DNA of 64,000 bases from Iamia sp038233335 (GTDB taxonomy: Bacteria > Actinomycetota > Acidimicrobiia > Acidimicrobiales > Iamiaceae), in contig JBBSME010000002.1 in NCBI GenBank assembly GCA_038233335.1, positions 1 through 64,000 on the forward strand, in the 5' to 3' direction. The notes below the pieces were generated by a model. The model had not been told where the DNA came from, did no database searches, and saw nothing but the letters and a program-made list of their open reading frames with translations. Of this stretch, positions 10,444 to 18,391 are shown piece after piece (the stretch's first letter is position 1; every line of letters starts with the position of its first letter). A program made the translations under genes and the position numbers.

Positions 10444-11613
10444 TCAGCGCTCCACGGGAAGGCCCAAGCCGCGGCTGATCACGAGGCGCTGCACCTCGCT
10501 GGTCCCCTCGCCGATCTCCAGGATCTTGGCGTCCCGGTAGTGCCGGCTGACCGGCGTCTCGTCCATGAACCCATAGCCCCCGAAGACCTGGGTCGCGTGG
10601 CGGGTGGCGGTGACCGCAGCCTCGGTGGCGTGCACCTTGGCCATGGCCGCAGCCTGCGTGTAGGGCTGGCCGGTGTCGCGGAGCCAGGCGGCCTGGTAGG
10701 TGAGCAGGCGGGCGGTCTCGGCCATGACGGCCAGGTCGGCGCAGCGGAAGGCGGTGGCCTGGTAGGAGCCGATGGGCCGGCCGAACGCCTGACGCTCCTT
10801 GGCGTAGGCCACCGACTCGTCGAGGCAGCCCTGGATGACGCCGACGGCGAGGGCGGCGATGGCGATGCGGCCCTCGTCGAGGATGGACAGGAAGTTGGCG
10901 AAGCCCCGACCCCGGTCACCGAGGATGTTGTCGGCGGGGACGCGGGCGTCGGCGAACGACAGCCCGTGCGTGTCGGACGCGTGCCAGCCCATCTTGCGGT
11001 ACGGCGGGGCGACCTCGAACCCCGGCGTGCCGGCCGGGATGATCACCGCGCTGATCTCCGGGCGCCCACCCGAGCCCGGCGCATCGGTGCGGGCGGTGAC
11101 GGTGACCAACGAGGTGATGGACGTGCCTGAGTTGGTGATGAAGGCCTTCTCGCCGTTGACCACGAGCTCGCCGGTGCTCTCGTCGAGCACGGCCCGGGTG
11201 CGAGTACCGCCGGCGTCGCTGCCGGCTTCGGGCTCGGTCAGCCCGAAGCCGCCCAGCGCCCGCCCTGCGCACAGGTCGGGCAGCCACCGCTGGCGCTGCG
11301 CCTCGGTACCGAAGCGGTAGATCGGGCTGGCCCCCAGGCCGACGCCGGCCTCCAGGGTGACGGCCATCGACTGGTCGACCCGGGCCAGCTCTTCGATGGC
11401 GACGCAGAGGGTGGTGAGGTCGGCTCCGCCGCCGCCGTAGGCCTCCGGGAAGGGCAGGCCGAACAGGCCCAGGTCGCCCATGTCCCGCACCACGTCGACC
11501 GGGAAGGAGTGGTCGCGGTCCCACTCCTCGGCGTGGGGCCGAATGGCGGTGTCGGCGAAGTCGCGGACGACCTTGCGGAACTGGTCTTGCTCGTCGCTGA
11601 ACTCGATGTGCAC
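10444..11613 (-). CDS. Acyl-CoA dehydrogenase
   Basis: FAD enzyme catalysing alpha,beta-dehydrogenation of an acyl-CoA. It has 389 residues, the standard family length, starting at GTG 11613 (VHIEFSDEQDQFRKVVRDF), 7 nt after TAGGCT. The frame stays open much further upstream, but that part is the antisense of pabB and is not plausible protein. Family signatures are present: FGLTEPEAGSDAGGTRTRA (FAD/substrate loop), EKAFITNSGT and the C-terminal KILEIGEGTSEVQR, whose first Glu in GEGT is the catalytic base position of short- and medium-chain enzymes. Substrate chain length cannot be decided. It is divergent from pabB with about 70 bp between starts. Confidence 0.92.
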   Translation of the reverse strand: MHIEFSDEQDQFRKVVRDFADTAIRPHAEEWDRDHSFPVDVVRDMGDLGLFGLPFPEAYGGGGADLTTLCVAIEELARVDQSMAVTLEAGVGLGASPIYRFGTEAQRQRWLPDLCAGRALGGFGLTEPEAGSDAGGTRTRAVLDESTGELVVNGEKAFITNSGTSITSLVTVTARTDAPGSGGRPEISAVIIPAGTPGFEVAPPYRKMGWHASDTHGLSFADARVPADNILGDRGRGFANFLSILDEGRIAIAALAVGVIQGCLDESVAYAKERQAFGRPIGSYQATAFRCADLAVMAETARLLTYQAAWLRDTGQPYTQAAAMAKVHATEAAVTATRHATQVFGGYGFMDETPVSRHYRDAKILEIGEGTSEVQRLVISRGLGLPVER

Positions 11614-11682
11614 GTGTCTGAGCCTACGGGACGCCCCGATCGCCGTCTCGGCTCGCGGGCCCGACCGGTACCCTCCGGCTCG

Positions 11683-12714
11683 ATGGTCGCCCCTCCCGAT
11701 CCGGCGCCGCTGGCCGTCGTGGGCGGGCGACTGCTGACCGACCTGGTCGACGTCACCGACGACCTGGCCGCGCTGGAGGGCACCGGCACCTGGGCCGTGG
11801 TCCTTCCCACCGACGGACGCCCGTGCTGTGCCCGCTTCCGACGCAGCCGACCGGCCCGCCCGTGGCCCGGTCCCCCGTGGCCCGGCATCCCGGGTGGAGC
11901 CGCGGCCTGGACCACCTCGCTCGACGGCGACGCCTTCCGGGCCGGGGTGGCCCGCATCCGCTCGGCCATCCGCGACGGCGACGTGTACCAGGTGAACCTG
12001 ACCCGGCGGCTCTCCGCCCCTGCGCCCCCCGAGGCCGATGTGGCCGCGCTGGGCGCGGCCCTCGCGCTGGGCAACCCGGCGCCGTACAGCGCGGTGGTGC
12101 GGCTGCCGAGCCACGGCGTCCACGTGGCCTCGGCCTCGCCCGAGCTGTTCCTGGCTCGCGACGGCACGCACGTCCGCTCCGCCCCGATCAAGGGCACCGC
12201 GGCGACGGAGGACGAGTTCCTCGACAAGGACCGGGCGGAGAACGTGATGATCGTCGACCTGGTCCGCAACGACCTGGGCCGGGTCTGCGAGTGGGGCTCG
12301 ATCACCGTGCCGTCCCTGTGCGCAGTGGAGCAGCACCCCGGCCTGGTGCACCTGGTCTCCGAGGTCGAGGGTCGCCTGCGGCCCGGGCTGGGCTGGGCCG
12401 ACGCCATCGCCGCCACCTTCCCGCCCGGGTCGGTGACCGGCGCGCCCAAGATCGCCGCCCTGGGGATGATCGACCAGCTCGAGCCCGTGCCCCGCGGCGT
12501 CTACTGCGGGGCCGTGGGCTGGGTGGACGCCGACGCGGGCCGGGGGGCCCTGAACGTGGCCATCCGGACCTTCTGGCTCGACGAGGGCCAGCTCCACTTC
12601 GGGACCGGCGGCGGGATCACCTGGGGCTCGGATCCCGACGGCGAGTGGGCCGAGACGGAGCTGAAGGCGGCCCACCTCATCGACCTGGCCAGCCGTGGGA
12701 GGCTGACCCGATGA
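11683..12714 (+). CDS. pabB: Aminodeoxychorismate synthase component I (PabB-like)
   Basis: Chorismate-utilising enzyme that makes 4-amino-4-deoxychorismate for p-aminobenzoate and folate. The 343-residue product has a shortened N-terminal region compared with E. coli PabB (453) but a complete chorismate-binding domain: SPELFLARDG, PIKGTAATEDEF, KDRAENVMIVDLVRNDLG, GSVTGAPK and a C-terminal FGTGGGITWGSDP. TACCCT lies 8 nt before the ATG. The stop is followed after 10 nt by an aminotransferase class IV gene, the expected next enzyme (aminodeoxychorismate lyase), which supports PabB over anthranilate or isochorismate synthase. The glutamine amidotransferase partner PabA is not in the window. 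Confidence 0.85.
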   Translation: MVAPPDPAPLAVVGGRLLTDLVDVTDDLAALEGTGTWAVVLPTDGRPCCARFRRSRPARPWPGPPWPGIPGGAAAWTTSLDGDAFRAGVARIRSAIRDGDVYQVNLTRRLSAPAPPEADVAALGAALALGNPAPYSAVVRLPSHGVHVASASPELFLARDGTHVRSAPIKGTAATEDEFLDKDRAENVMIVDLVRNDLGRVCEWGSITVPSLCAVEQHPGLVHLVSEVEGRLRPGLGWADAIAATFPPGSVTGAPKIAALGMIDQLEPVPRGVYCGAVGWVDADAGRGALNVAIRTFWLDEGQLHFGTGGGITWGSDPDGEWAETELKAAHLIDLASRGRLTR

Positions 12715-12724
12715 GCGCACTCCG

Positions 12725-13576
12725 ATGACGGCCCCGAGCTGGTGCTGGATCGACGGCCGGGTGCTCCCGACCGCCGAGGCGACCATCAGCGTCGCCGACC
12801 ACGGCCTCACCGTGGGCGACGGCATCTTCGAGACGATGAAGGTGGTGGGCGAGGTGCCCTTCGCCCTCAGCCGTCACCTGCGCCGGCTGCACCGTTCAGC
12901 CGACGCCCTGGGCCTGGTGCTGCCGCTGACCGACGACGACCTCGGTGGCGCGTGTGCTGCCGCCATCGCCGGTGCGGTCGGGGCCGGAGCCGACGTCGGG
13001 CGGGTGCGTCTCACCGTCACCGGCGGACCGGGACCGGCCGGCAGCGACCGGGGCGACTCCCCCGCCACCGTCCTGGCGGTGACCTCGCCGCCCTCCCCCT
13101 GGGAGGAGGCCACCAAGGTCGCGATCGTCCCGTTCACCCGAAACCCCGGTGGAGCCATGGCCGGCGTGAAGTCGACCTCCTACGCCGAGAACGTCCTGGC
13201 CCTGGCCCGGGCCCACGATGTCGGCGGGAGCGAGGCGATCTTCGCCGACGTCGAGGGTCGTCTGAGCGAAGGCACAGGGTCCAACGTGTTCGTCGTGCGC
13301 GCCGGCCGGCTGGTCACCCCGGCGCTGTCCACCGGGTGCCTGGCCGGGATCACCCGCGAGCTGCTCCTGGAGGTCACCGACGCGGACGAGAGCGACGCCC
13401 TCACCCTCGACGACCTCCGACACGCCGACGAGGCGTTCCTCACCTCCTCCACCCGTGACGTCCAGGCCATCGCCGCCGTCGACGACCACACCCTCCCTGC
13501 TCCTCACCCCGGCCCGGTCACCGCTGCTGCGGCCGCGGCCTTCTCGGCGCTGGAGGCCCGCACCCTCGATCCTTGA
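12725..13576 (+). CDS. pabC: Class IV aminotransferase fold protein, likely aminodeoxychorismate lyase (PabC)
   Basis: PLP enzyme of the BCAT/ADCL superfamily, 283 residues. Signatures include WIDGRVLPTAEATISVADHG at the N terminus, the PLP-lysine region VKSTSYAENVLA (Lys near residue 147) and EGTGSNVFVV. Sequence alone does not separate ADC lyase from branched-chain or D-amino-acid aminotransferases, but position 10 nt after pabB makes the PabC role most likely: elimination of pyruvate from aminodeoxychorismate to give p-aminobenzoate. It is followed by a short intergenic stretch with a GC-rich hairpin and a convergent glycosyltransferase gene. Confidence 0.82.
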   Translation: MTAPSWCWIDGRVLPTAEATISVADHGLTVGDGIFETMKVVGEVPFALSRHLRRLHRSADALGLVLPLTDDDLGGACAAAIAGAVGAGADVGRVRLTVTGGPGPAGSDRGDSPATVLAVTSPPSPWEEATKVAIVPFTRNPGGAMAGVKSTSYAENVLALARAHDVGGSEAIFADVEGRLSEGTGSNVFVVRAGRLVTPALSTGCLAGITRELLLEVTDADESDALTLDDLRHADEAFLTSSTRDVQAIAAVDDHTLPAPHPGPVTAAAAAAFSALEARTLDP

Positions 13577-13589
13577 GGGGTCCGGGGTG

Positions 13590-13604
13590 GGGCCCGCCGG
13601 GCCC
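13590..13604. terminator. GC hairpin at a convergent junction
   Basis: GGGCCC-GCC-GGGCCC, 14 nt after the pabC stop, where pabC meets the convergent membrane glycosyltransferase gene. The stem is short and has no T-tract, so terminator function is only suggested by position. Confidence 0.3.
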
Positions 13605-13640
13605 GGCTCCTCGACCGACGGGCCTGGGCTCTGAGCATCC

Positions 13641-15461
13641 TCAGCCGTCACCCGCGAACCCGAGCCCGGGTGGGTTGGCGGTGTTCCCCGAGGGTGCGGG
13701 ATCGAGAGCGAAGATGCGGGTGAGGCGGCCGTCCTGGCGGAGGCCGTGGACCAGGCGGAGCCCGGGCCACGGACCGGGCTCGAGCAACGACGTCAGCTGC
13801 GGCCGGAAGCGGTGCGTCTGGAGCTCGTCGACCACCAGGTAGTCGACGCCGTGGTGCCGGGCGAAGCGCAGCGCCTCGGCCAGGGTCCCGAAGGGCGGGG
13901 GCACCGCCGTGCGGGCCGCGTAGAACTCGGTCACCAGGCTGCGGGTCATGATCCGGCTGTCGACCGGGGAGTGGGCGGCCAGCCACTCCCCCGCGACCTG
14001 GTGCTCGACCGGCTCCCGGGTGGCGAAGGGCCCCTCGGACCGGGACGCGTCGAAAAGCAGCGGCAGGGCCAGCAGACCGATGGCTCCGATCAGCCCGGCA
14101 GTCCGCCACGAGGGGCGCAGCCGGGCCAGGCCCACCCCGGCCAGCACGCACAGCACCCCGACGGCGGGGATCAGGTACCGCGACTGGACGAAGAACCCCA
14201 GGCAGGTGGCAGTGGCCAGGGTGACGATGCCCACGAGCGTGACCACCGTCGGGTCCCGACGCCCCCTCCACCCGGCCCAGATCGCAAGCAGCGTGAGGGG
14301 AAGGGGCAGGAGGGCCCACCGGACCGAGGGAGGCGCCACCCCCTCGGCGGGGGCCGCGTACTCCGACCAGAGCTGGGCCGCGTTGGCGTCGACGATGCCG
14401 GCGTAGCCCTCGGGGTCGTCCCGGGCGAGGGTGGTCAGCGACTCCGACCGCTCGACGAAGCCAAGCCCGCTGTCGTCGAGCTCGTAGAGGACCCGGTCGC
14501 GCCCCCGTCGGTCGCCATCGGCCACCGCGCGCCAGGCCTCCAGGTTGGCGTCCTGGCTCTTGGCCGTGACCGCCCACGCACCCGTTTGGCCGTGGAGGTA
14601 CGCGGCATAGGGGGCCATGCACACCGCGACGAGGACGAACAGCACCGCCGGAGGGCCCAGCTGACGGGTCAGGCGGCCCCGCGACAGCTCCCGTCGCCGC
14701 AGGTCGCCCACGACCCCGCTGGTGAGGGTCATCACGGTCACGATGACGAGGACGAGGAGCAGACCCTCGGGCCGGGTCAGGTAGAGAGCGCCGCCGGCCA
14801 GGCCGGCCAGCCCGGCGGTCGTCCACATCCCGGCTCCCTGGCGGGAGGGCAGGGTGCTCACCAACCAGAGACAGGTCAGGAGGAAGAGGAGGGACAGCAT
14901 CTCGGAGCCGCCGGCCGAGCTGGTAGGGACCGAGGTGAGCCCCGCGGCCAGCGCACCCACCCCGCAGGCGGCGATGCCCGCCCGGTCCCCGCCGAGGCGT
15001 CGGGCCAGGGCCGCCAGGGGCAGCAGGCAGAGGAACGACGTGAGCAGGGTGACGGAGACCAGCGCGGCCCAGGCGCTGCCGGTGAGCTTCCAGGCCGCCC
15101 CGAGCACGAGCGGCGCACCCGGCGGGAAGTGCAGCTCGGGGAGACCGTCGGCGCGCACGAAGCCCCGGCCCTCGATCAGGTTGCGACCGGACTCGAGGTA
15201 CGTAGTGGCGTCGTTGGTGATGACCTCGTCGCCCAGCGCGAACCAGAGCCGCAGGACGAAGCCCACCGCGAGGGGGACCGCCAGGAGCACCCCGTAGCGA
15301 CGGGACCGACGGGGTGCGGCGCGCCCGTCGCGACGCTCGACCTCGACGTCGGCGCCATCCGACTCCCCCCTGGGCGGGGCCCCGGGCCCTGCGGGCGGCG
15401 CCATCGGCTCCGGGGCACGGTCCGCCTGTGGCGCGGGCGCGACATCGGTCGACGAGCTCAC
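13641..15461 (-). CDS. GT-C type membrane glycosyltransferase (GT39/ArnT-like)
   Basis: About 606 residues. After a Pro-rich cytoplasmic N terminus (about 55 residues) come 10-12 hydrophobic segments and a C-terminal soluble part. The first extracytoplasmic loop carries an acidic motif (GDEVITNDATTYLESGRNL), followed by HFPPGAPLVLG, the layout of polyprenyl-phosphate-sugar-dependent GT-C transferases such as ArnT and protein mannosyltransferases. Acceptor and sugar are unknown. The GTG at 15461 is the first available start and is not backed by a promoter-like hexamer; a later start would only shorten the Pro-rich tail. The gene is flanked on both sides by unrelated genes. Confidence 0.75.
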   Translation of the reverse strand: MSSSTDVAPAPQADRAPEPMAPPAGPGAPPRGESDGADVEVERRDGRAAPRRSRRYGVLLAVPLAVGFVLRLWFALGDEVITNDATTYLESGRNLIEGRGFVRADGLPELHFPPGAPLVLGAAWKLTGSAWAALVSVTLLTSFLCLLPLAALARRLGGDRAGIAACGVGALAAGLTSVPTSSAGGSEMLSLLFLLTCLWLVSTLPSRQGAGMWTTAGLAGLAGGALYLTRPEGLLLVLVIVTVMTLTSGVVGDLRRRELSRGRLTRQLGPPAVLFVLVAVCMAPYAAYLHGQTGAWAVTAKSQDANLEAWRAVADGDRRGRDRVLYELDDSGLGFVERSESLTTLARDDPEGYAGIVDANAAQLWSEYAAPAEGVAPPSVRWALLPLPLTLLAIWAGWRGRRDPTVVTLVGIVTLATATCLGFFVQSRYLIPAVGVLCVLAGVGLARLRPSWRTAGLIGAIGLLALPLLFDASRSEGPFATREPVEHQVAGEWLAAHSPVDSRIMTRSLVTEFYAARTAVPPPFGTLAEALRFARHHGVDYLVVDELQTHRFRPQLTSLLEPGPWPGLRLVHGLRQDGRLTRIFALDPAPSGNTANPPGLGFAGDG

Positions 15462-15523
15462 GACGGTCGACCACGCATCCCGGGAGTCTGACCGTCATCG
15501 GCCGGCCCTGAAAGCGAGGACGT

Positions 15524-15541
15524 GACCATATGGTCTACCCT
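15524..15541 (+). promoter_or_regulatory. Promoter and palindromic operator of the toxin-antitoxin pair
   Basis: The perfect 12-bp palindrome GACCATATGGTC (15524-15535) abuts TACCCT (15536-15541), the likely -10 element; the antitoxin ATG follows after 7 nt. Ribbon-helix-helix antitoxins bind such short palindromes and repress their own operon, so this is the natural autoregulatory operator. The function is inferred from position. Confidence 0.5.
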
Positions 15542-15548
15542 ATGGCTC

Positions 15549-15794
15549 ATGGCTCGGCGCGAGGTCCTGGTGCAGCTCGACGACGATCTGGTCGAGCTCC
15601 TCGACCAGATCGCTGATGCCCGTGGCACCAACCGGTCCGACCTGCTGAGGCAGGGGGCCAGAGCGGTGATCGAGGCCGAGGGGGCGCGCCAGGCCGACGA
15701 GGAGCTCGTGGCGGCCTACTCGCGCCAGCCGCTCGATCCCGCGCTCCTCCGCTCGGCGCGTCGGCTGGCGGCCCGCACCGCGCCGGCGTGGTAG
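15549..15794 (+). CDS. Ribbon-helix-helix antitoxin
   Basis: An 81-residue protein. The N-terminal strand REVLVQLDDDLVELLDQIAD followed by ARGTNRSDLLRQGARAVIE is a typical CopG/MetJ-type ribbon-helix-helix DNA-binding domain (residues about 3-45); the remainder is an acidic helix likely to neutralise the toxin. I start it at ATG 15549, since TACCCT lies 7 nt upstream and earlier in-frame codons fall inside the promoter and operator. Its stop overlaps the toxin gene by 7 nt, as is standard for type II modules in which antitoxin and toxin are translationally coupled. Confidence 0.85.
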   Translation: MARREVLVQLDDDLVELLDQIADARGTNRSDLLRQGARAVIEAEGARQADEELVAAYSRQPLDPALLRSARRLAARTAPAW

Positions 15795-16111
15795 CGCGCC
15801 ACGAGATCTACTGGGCCGACCTCGGCCCCCCAGCCGGTCGACGGCCCGTCTGCGTGCTCACCAGGGACGCCGCCGCGACCGTCCTGACCGGGATCACCTG
15901 CGCTCCCATCACTCGCACGCGACGCAGCATCCGCTCGGAGGTGGACATCGGGACTGCCGAGGGGCTGCCCGAGGCCTGCGTGATCAGCTGCGACAACGTC
16001 GTGACCGTCCCGATCGGTGACCTCGACGCGCAACCGGTCGGACTCCTCGACGACCCCACCCGCGCCGAGCTCGACCGAGCCCTGCGCTACGCCCTCGACA
16101 TCGTCTACTGA
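15788..16111 (+). CDS. MazF/PemK-family toxin (predicted mRNA interferase)
   Basis: A 107-residue protein of the usual MazF length. The opening HEIYWADLGPPAGRRPVCVLTRD matches the family N terminus (G-[ED]-[IV]-[WY]-x-[VA]-[DN]-L and R-P-x-[LV]-[VIL]), and the middle TGITCAPITRTRR followed by CVISCDNVVTVP matches the conserved beta strands carrying the catalytic Thr/Ser and the CDQ-like motif. The family cleaves specific RNA sequences; the recognition motif here is unknown. GTG start overlapping the antitoxin stop. It is intact, so the pair may be functional. Confidence 0.85.
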   Translation: MVARHEIYWADLGPPAGRRPVCVLTRDAAATVLTGITCAPITRTRRSIRSEVDIGTAEGLPEACVISCDNVVTVPIGDLDAQPVGLLDDPTRAELDRALRYALDIVY

Positions 16112-16120
16112 CCCGCTTCG

Positions 16121-16134
16121 AGGCTGATCAGCCT
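16121..16134. terminator. Palindrome AGGCTGATCAGCCT after the toxin gene
   Basis: A perfect 14-bp palindrome beginning 9 nt after the toxin stop, in the roughly 120-bp gap before the convergent TetR gene. The core GGCTGATCAGCC recurs at 40187-40198 in another convergent gap, which hints at a shared terminator or binding-site role. Confidence 0.3.
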
Positions 16135-16234
16135 GGTCCCGAGCTCCTCTCGGACGTGCTTCGCCCTGGCATCGCAGAAGGTCCAGATCTCGTCGGTTCC
16201 TCAGACTCGGGGCCGCCAGAGCCCTTTGGGGGCC

Positions 16235-16825
16235 TCACTCCCGCCGGCGGTGCGGTTCCACGGTTCGGCCCAGACGCGTGCGGACCCAGTCCGTCAGGGG
16301 CCCGGTTCCGTCGATGGCCCAGGTCACCAACGCACCGTTGTAGCTGGTGTAGATCGCGTCCGTCAGGTCGTCGACGCTGACAGCAGGGCTGAGCGTCCCC
16401 GCTCCTCGCGCCGCGACAAGACGGGCCCGGACGCCGGCGGTCACCGCGCGGCTGTGGGCAACAGCGTGCTCGCCAAGCTGAGGGTCGGTGAGGTCGAGGT
16501 GCAGGAGGGCGAGGTGGTGGGCCAGCTCGGTCCGGTCCCGGAACGACGCGCCCTCGGCAAGGCCCTCGATGACCGCATCCAAAGGGTCAGCGGCCTCGCC
16601 ATCCGCCTCTTCGAAGATCAACCCCGCGTTTTCGGCCGAACGCGCCGCGAAGGCCACGAGAAGGTCGTGCTTGGATCCGAAGCGCTGTTGGATGGCTGGT
16701 GCAGTCACACCGATCCGTCGCGCCACCGCGGCGACCGTCAGGCGGTGCGGGCCCACGATCGAGATCGTCATCGCAACAGCGTCCAGGATCTCCTCGTCAG
16801 TGACCCGCTGCGGGCGTCCAGCCAT
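16235..16825 (-). CDS. TetR-family transcriptional regulator
   Basis: 196 residues. The N-terminal helix-turn-helix is clear (DEEILDAVAMTISIVG, LTVAAVARRIGVTAPAIQQR, FGSKHDLLVAFAAR), followed by an all-helical ligand-binding/dimer domain without family-specific marks. It is transcribed divergently from the small flavin-binding-type protein at 16879. The 53-bp gap between them holds an imperfect AT-rich inverted repeat overlapping both promoters, so it probably represses itself and its neighbour. TAGCAT lies 7 nt before its ATG. Ligand unknown. Confidence 0.9.
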   Translation of the reverse strand: MAGRPQRVTDEEILDAVAMTISIVGPHRLTVAAVARRIGVTAPAIQQRFGSKHDLLVAFAARSAENAGLIFEEADGEAADPLDAVIEGLAEGASFRDRTELAHHLALLHLDLTDPQLGEHAVAHSRAVTAGVRARLVAARGAGTLSPAVSVDDLTDAIYTSYNGALVTWAIDGTGPLTDWVRTRLGRTVEPHRRRE

Positions 16826-16842
16826 CGAGGAGATGCTACCTC

Positions 16843-16870
16843 ATTGATTTCTTTCTTGATAGAAAGTAAT
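16843..16870. promoter_or_regulatory. Candidate TetR operator overlapping divergent promoters
   Basis: A 28-bp imperfect inverted repeat of two 13-nt arms around 2 nt (ATTGATTTCTTTC / GATAGAAAGTAAT, 10 of 13 pairs matching), unusually AT-rich for this DNA. It lies inside the plus-strand promoter TTGATT (16844-16849), 17-nt spacer, TAATGT (16867-16872), whose ATG follows after 6 nt. It is also just upstream of the TetR gene's own TAGCAT (minus strand, 16833-16838). Binding here would shut both genes. Confidence 0.55.
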
Positions 16871-16878
16871 GTGGAGCG

Positions 16879-17310
16879 ATGTCCACCTCATGGATCCGCC
16901 TGGTTGCGGAGGCACCCGAGCTCGCATCGTCGATCACCTCTCGATTCGACGCCAACCTCCACCACATCCTTGGGACGATCCGGCCGGACGGGTCACCGCG
17001 ACTCAGCGGCAGCGAGATCGAGATCACACCCGACCGCATACGGCTTGGGATGATGGCCGATTCACACAAGCTCGCGGACGTCCGCCGGGATCCGCGCGTC
17101 GAGATCCACTCGGCACCTCTGGATCCGAAGCTCGCCGACGGGGATGCGAAGCTCCTCGGGTTTCTCATCGACGACAATGCGCCAGATCAACCTGGCTCGG
17201 GCTTCGTCCTCGACATCGCCGGCGCGAGCGTGGTCCGCGTCGCCGGCGACGAGCTCGAGTTCACGATCTGGTCTCCGACGGCAGGGCTTCACACCCTGCG
17301 TCGGCAATGA
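16879..17310 (+). CDS. Pyridoxamine 5'-phosphate oxidase-like (split beta-barrel) protein
   Basis: 143 residues with the PNPOx-like FMN-binding split barrel: early strand HILGTIRPDGSPRLSGSEIEI, then RIRLGMMADSHKLADVRRDPRVEIHS, the characteristic 'K-x-x-[DN]-[LI]-x-x-[DN]-P-R-V' pattern of this fold. Members bind FMN, F420 or haem and catalyse redox steps or sequester cofactors; the reaction here cannot be named. It is divergent from a TetR gene with a shared operator-like repeat, so it is probably the regulator's direct target. Leaderless start from the TAATGT promoter. Confidence 0.78.
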   Translation: MSTSWIRLVAEAPELASSITSRFDANLHHILGTIRPDGSPRLSGSEIEITPDRIRLGMMADSHKLADVRRDPRVEIHSAPLDPKLADGDAKLLGFLIDDNAPDQPGSGFVLDIAGASVVRVAGDELEFTIWSPTAGLHTLRRQ

Positions 17311-17419
17311 GCGCGTTGCAGCCGAGGTGGGGAGCCTCACCCTCTCCGGGCCTGCATCGCGGCGGGCACCGCCTGCTCGCGGCTCCTCTGGGATCTCACC
17401 TAGCGCCCGCGGATCCCTG

Positions 17420-18274
17420 TCAGAGGGGGCGGAGGTGGGCGACGTCGCCGACGGCGAGGGTGCGCTCCCCGCCCTCCAGGGTGCGGACCACCAGCTGGCC
17501 GGCCGAGGTGACGTCGACCGCCTCGCCCTCCAGGTCGTCGGCGCCGAGATCGACCCGCACCCGGCGACCGAGGGTGGCGGACCGCTGCCGCCACGCGTCC
17601 CACATCTGCTCGCGACCGGACGGGTCGACCACCGCCGCGTACCAGCGGTCGAGAGACCGCAACCACTCCCCCAGCAGCGCCTCCCGGGTCGTGACGACAT
17701 CAGGCGCCAGCTCGTCGCAGGCCACGGCCAGGCCTTCCAGCTCCGGGTCCCGGCCCGCAGCGGCCACGTTCAGGCCCAGGCCCACCACCACGGGGACGCG
17801 GGTGGAGGCGCCGGGGGCCCGCCAGCCCGAGGCGATGTCCACCCCGGGCGGCCAGGACGCCTCGGCCAGGATCCCGGCCAGCTTCCGGTCCGGACCTGAG
17901 TCGGAGGTGACCACCAGGTCGTTGGGCCACTTGATCCCCGGGCCGTGGCCGGTGACGGCCTCGACCGCCTCGGCTGCGGCCAGGGCGACGGCGGGGGTGG
18001 TCAGGTCGACCGCCGGAGCAGGCGGGCGGAGCAGGACCGAGACCAGCAGCGCTGCTCCCGGCGGAGCAGCCCAGGTGCGTCCCCGCCGGCCCCGCCCCGC
18101 CGTCTGGTGGTCGGCGCCCAGCACAGTGCCCTCGCCCGCCCCGTCGGCCGCCAGGGCCAGCAGGTCGGCGTTGGTCGAGCCGGTCTCGGCGACCCATCGC
18201 AGGTCCTCGAAGCGGGTCCCGGCTGCGGTTCGGCGGACCGCGTGCAGGTCGAAGGCGTCGGCATCGGCGGTCAC
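17420..18274 (-). CDS. birA: Biotin--[acetyl-CoA carboxylase] ligase (BirA, catalytic domain type)
   Basis: Activates biotin to biotinyl-AMP and transfers it to the carrier lysine of biotin enzymes. 284 residues. The catalytic domain begins at once, with ETGSTNADLLALAADG and the ATP/biotin loop ADHQTAGRGRRGRTW; GIKWPNDLV and LGLNVAA follow and the C-terminal SH3-like domain ends the protein. No N-terminal DNA-binding domain, so it is a mono-functional ligase, not a repressor. It is divergent from the biotin-carrying carboxylase subunit gene (118 bp between starts), its obvious substrate. Confidence 0.93.
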   Translation of the reverse strand: MTADADAFDLHAVRRTAAGTRFEDLRWVAETGSTNADLLALAADGAGEGTVLGADHQTAGRGRRGRTWAAPPGAALLVSVLLRPPAPAVDLTTPAVALAAAEAVEAVTGHGPGIKWPNDLVVTSDSGPDRKLAGILAEASWPPGVDIASGWRAPGASTRVPVVVGLGLNVAAAGRDPELEGLAVACDELAPDVVTTREALLGEWLRSLDRWYAAVVDPSGREQMWDAWRQRSATLGRRVRVDLGADDLEGEAVDVTSAGQLVVRTLEGGERTLAVGDVAHLRPL

Positions 18275-18391
18275 AGGAGAGGTCTCTAGGCGACGTGCGG
18301 GGGGCCGAGCCAGCCCACAGAGGTCCGCCCGGGGCGCGCCCAGCCCCTACCGTGCTGGATCGACCCGTCGCTCGTCGCCTAGGAAGGCCCC

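Noticed and set aside
11614..12825. N-terminal extension of the acyl-CoA dehydrogenase to about 790 residues
   Set aside because: The extension is antisense to pabB and has no protein character; the family N terminus begins at GTG 11613 with a promoter-like hexamer in front.
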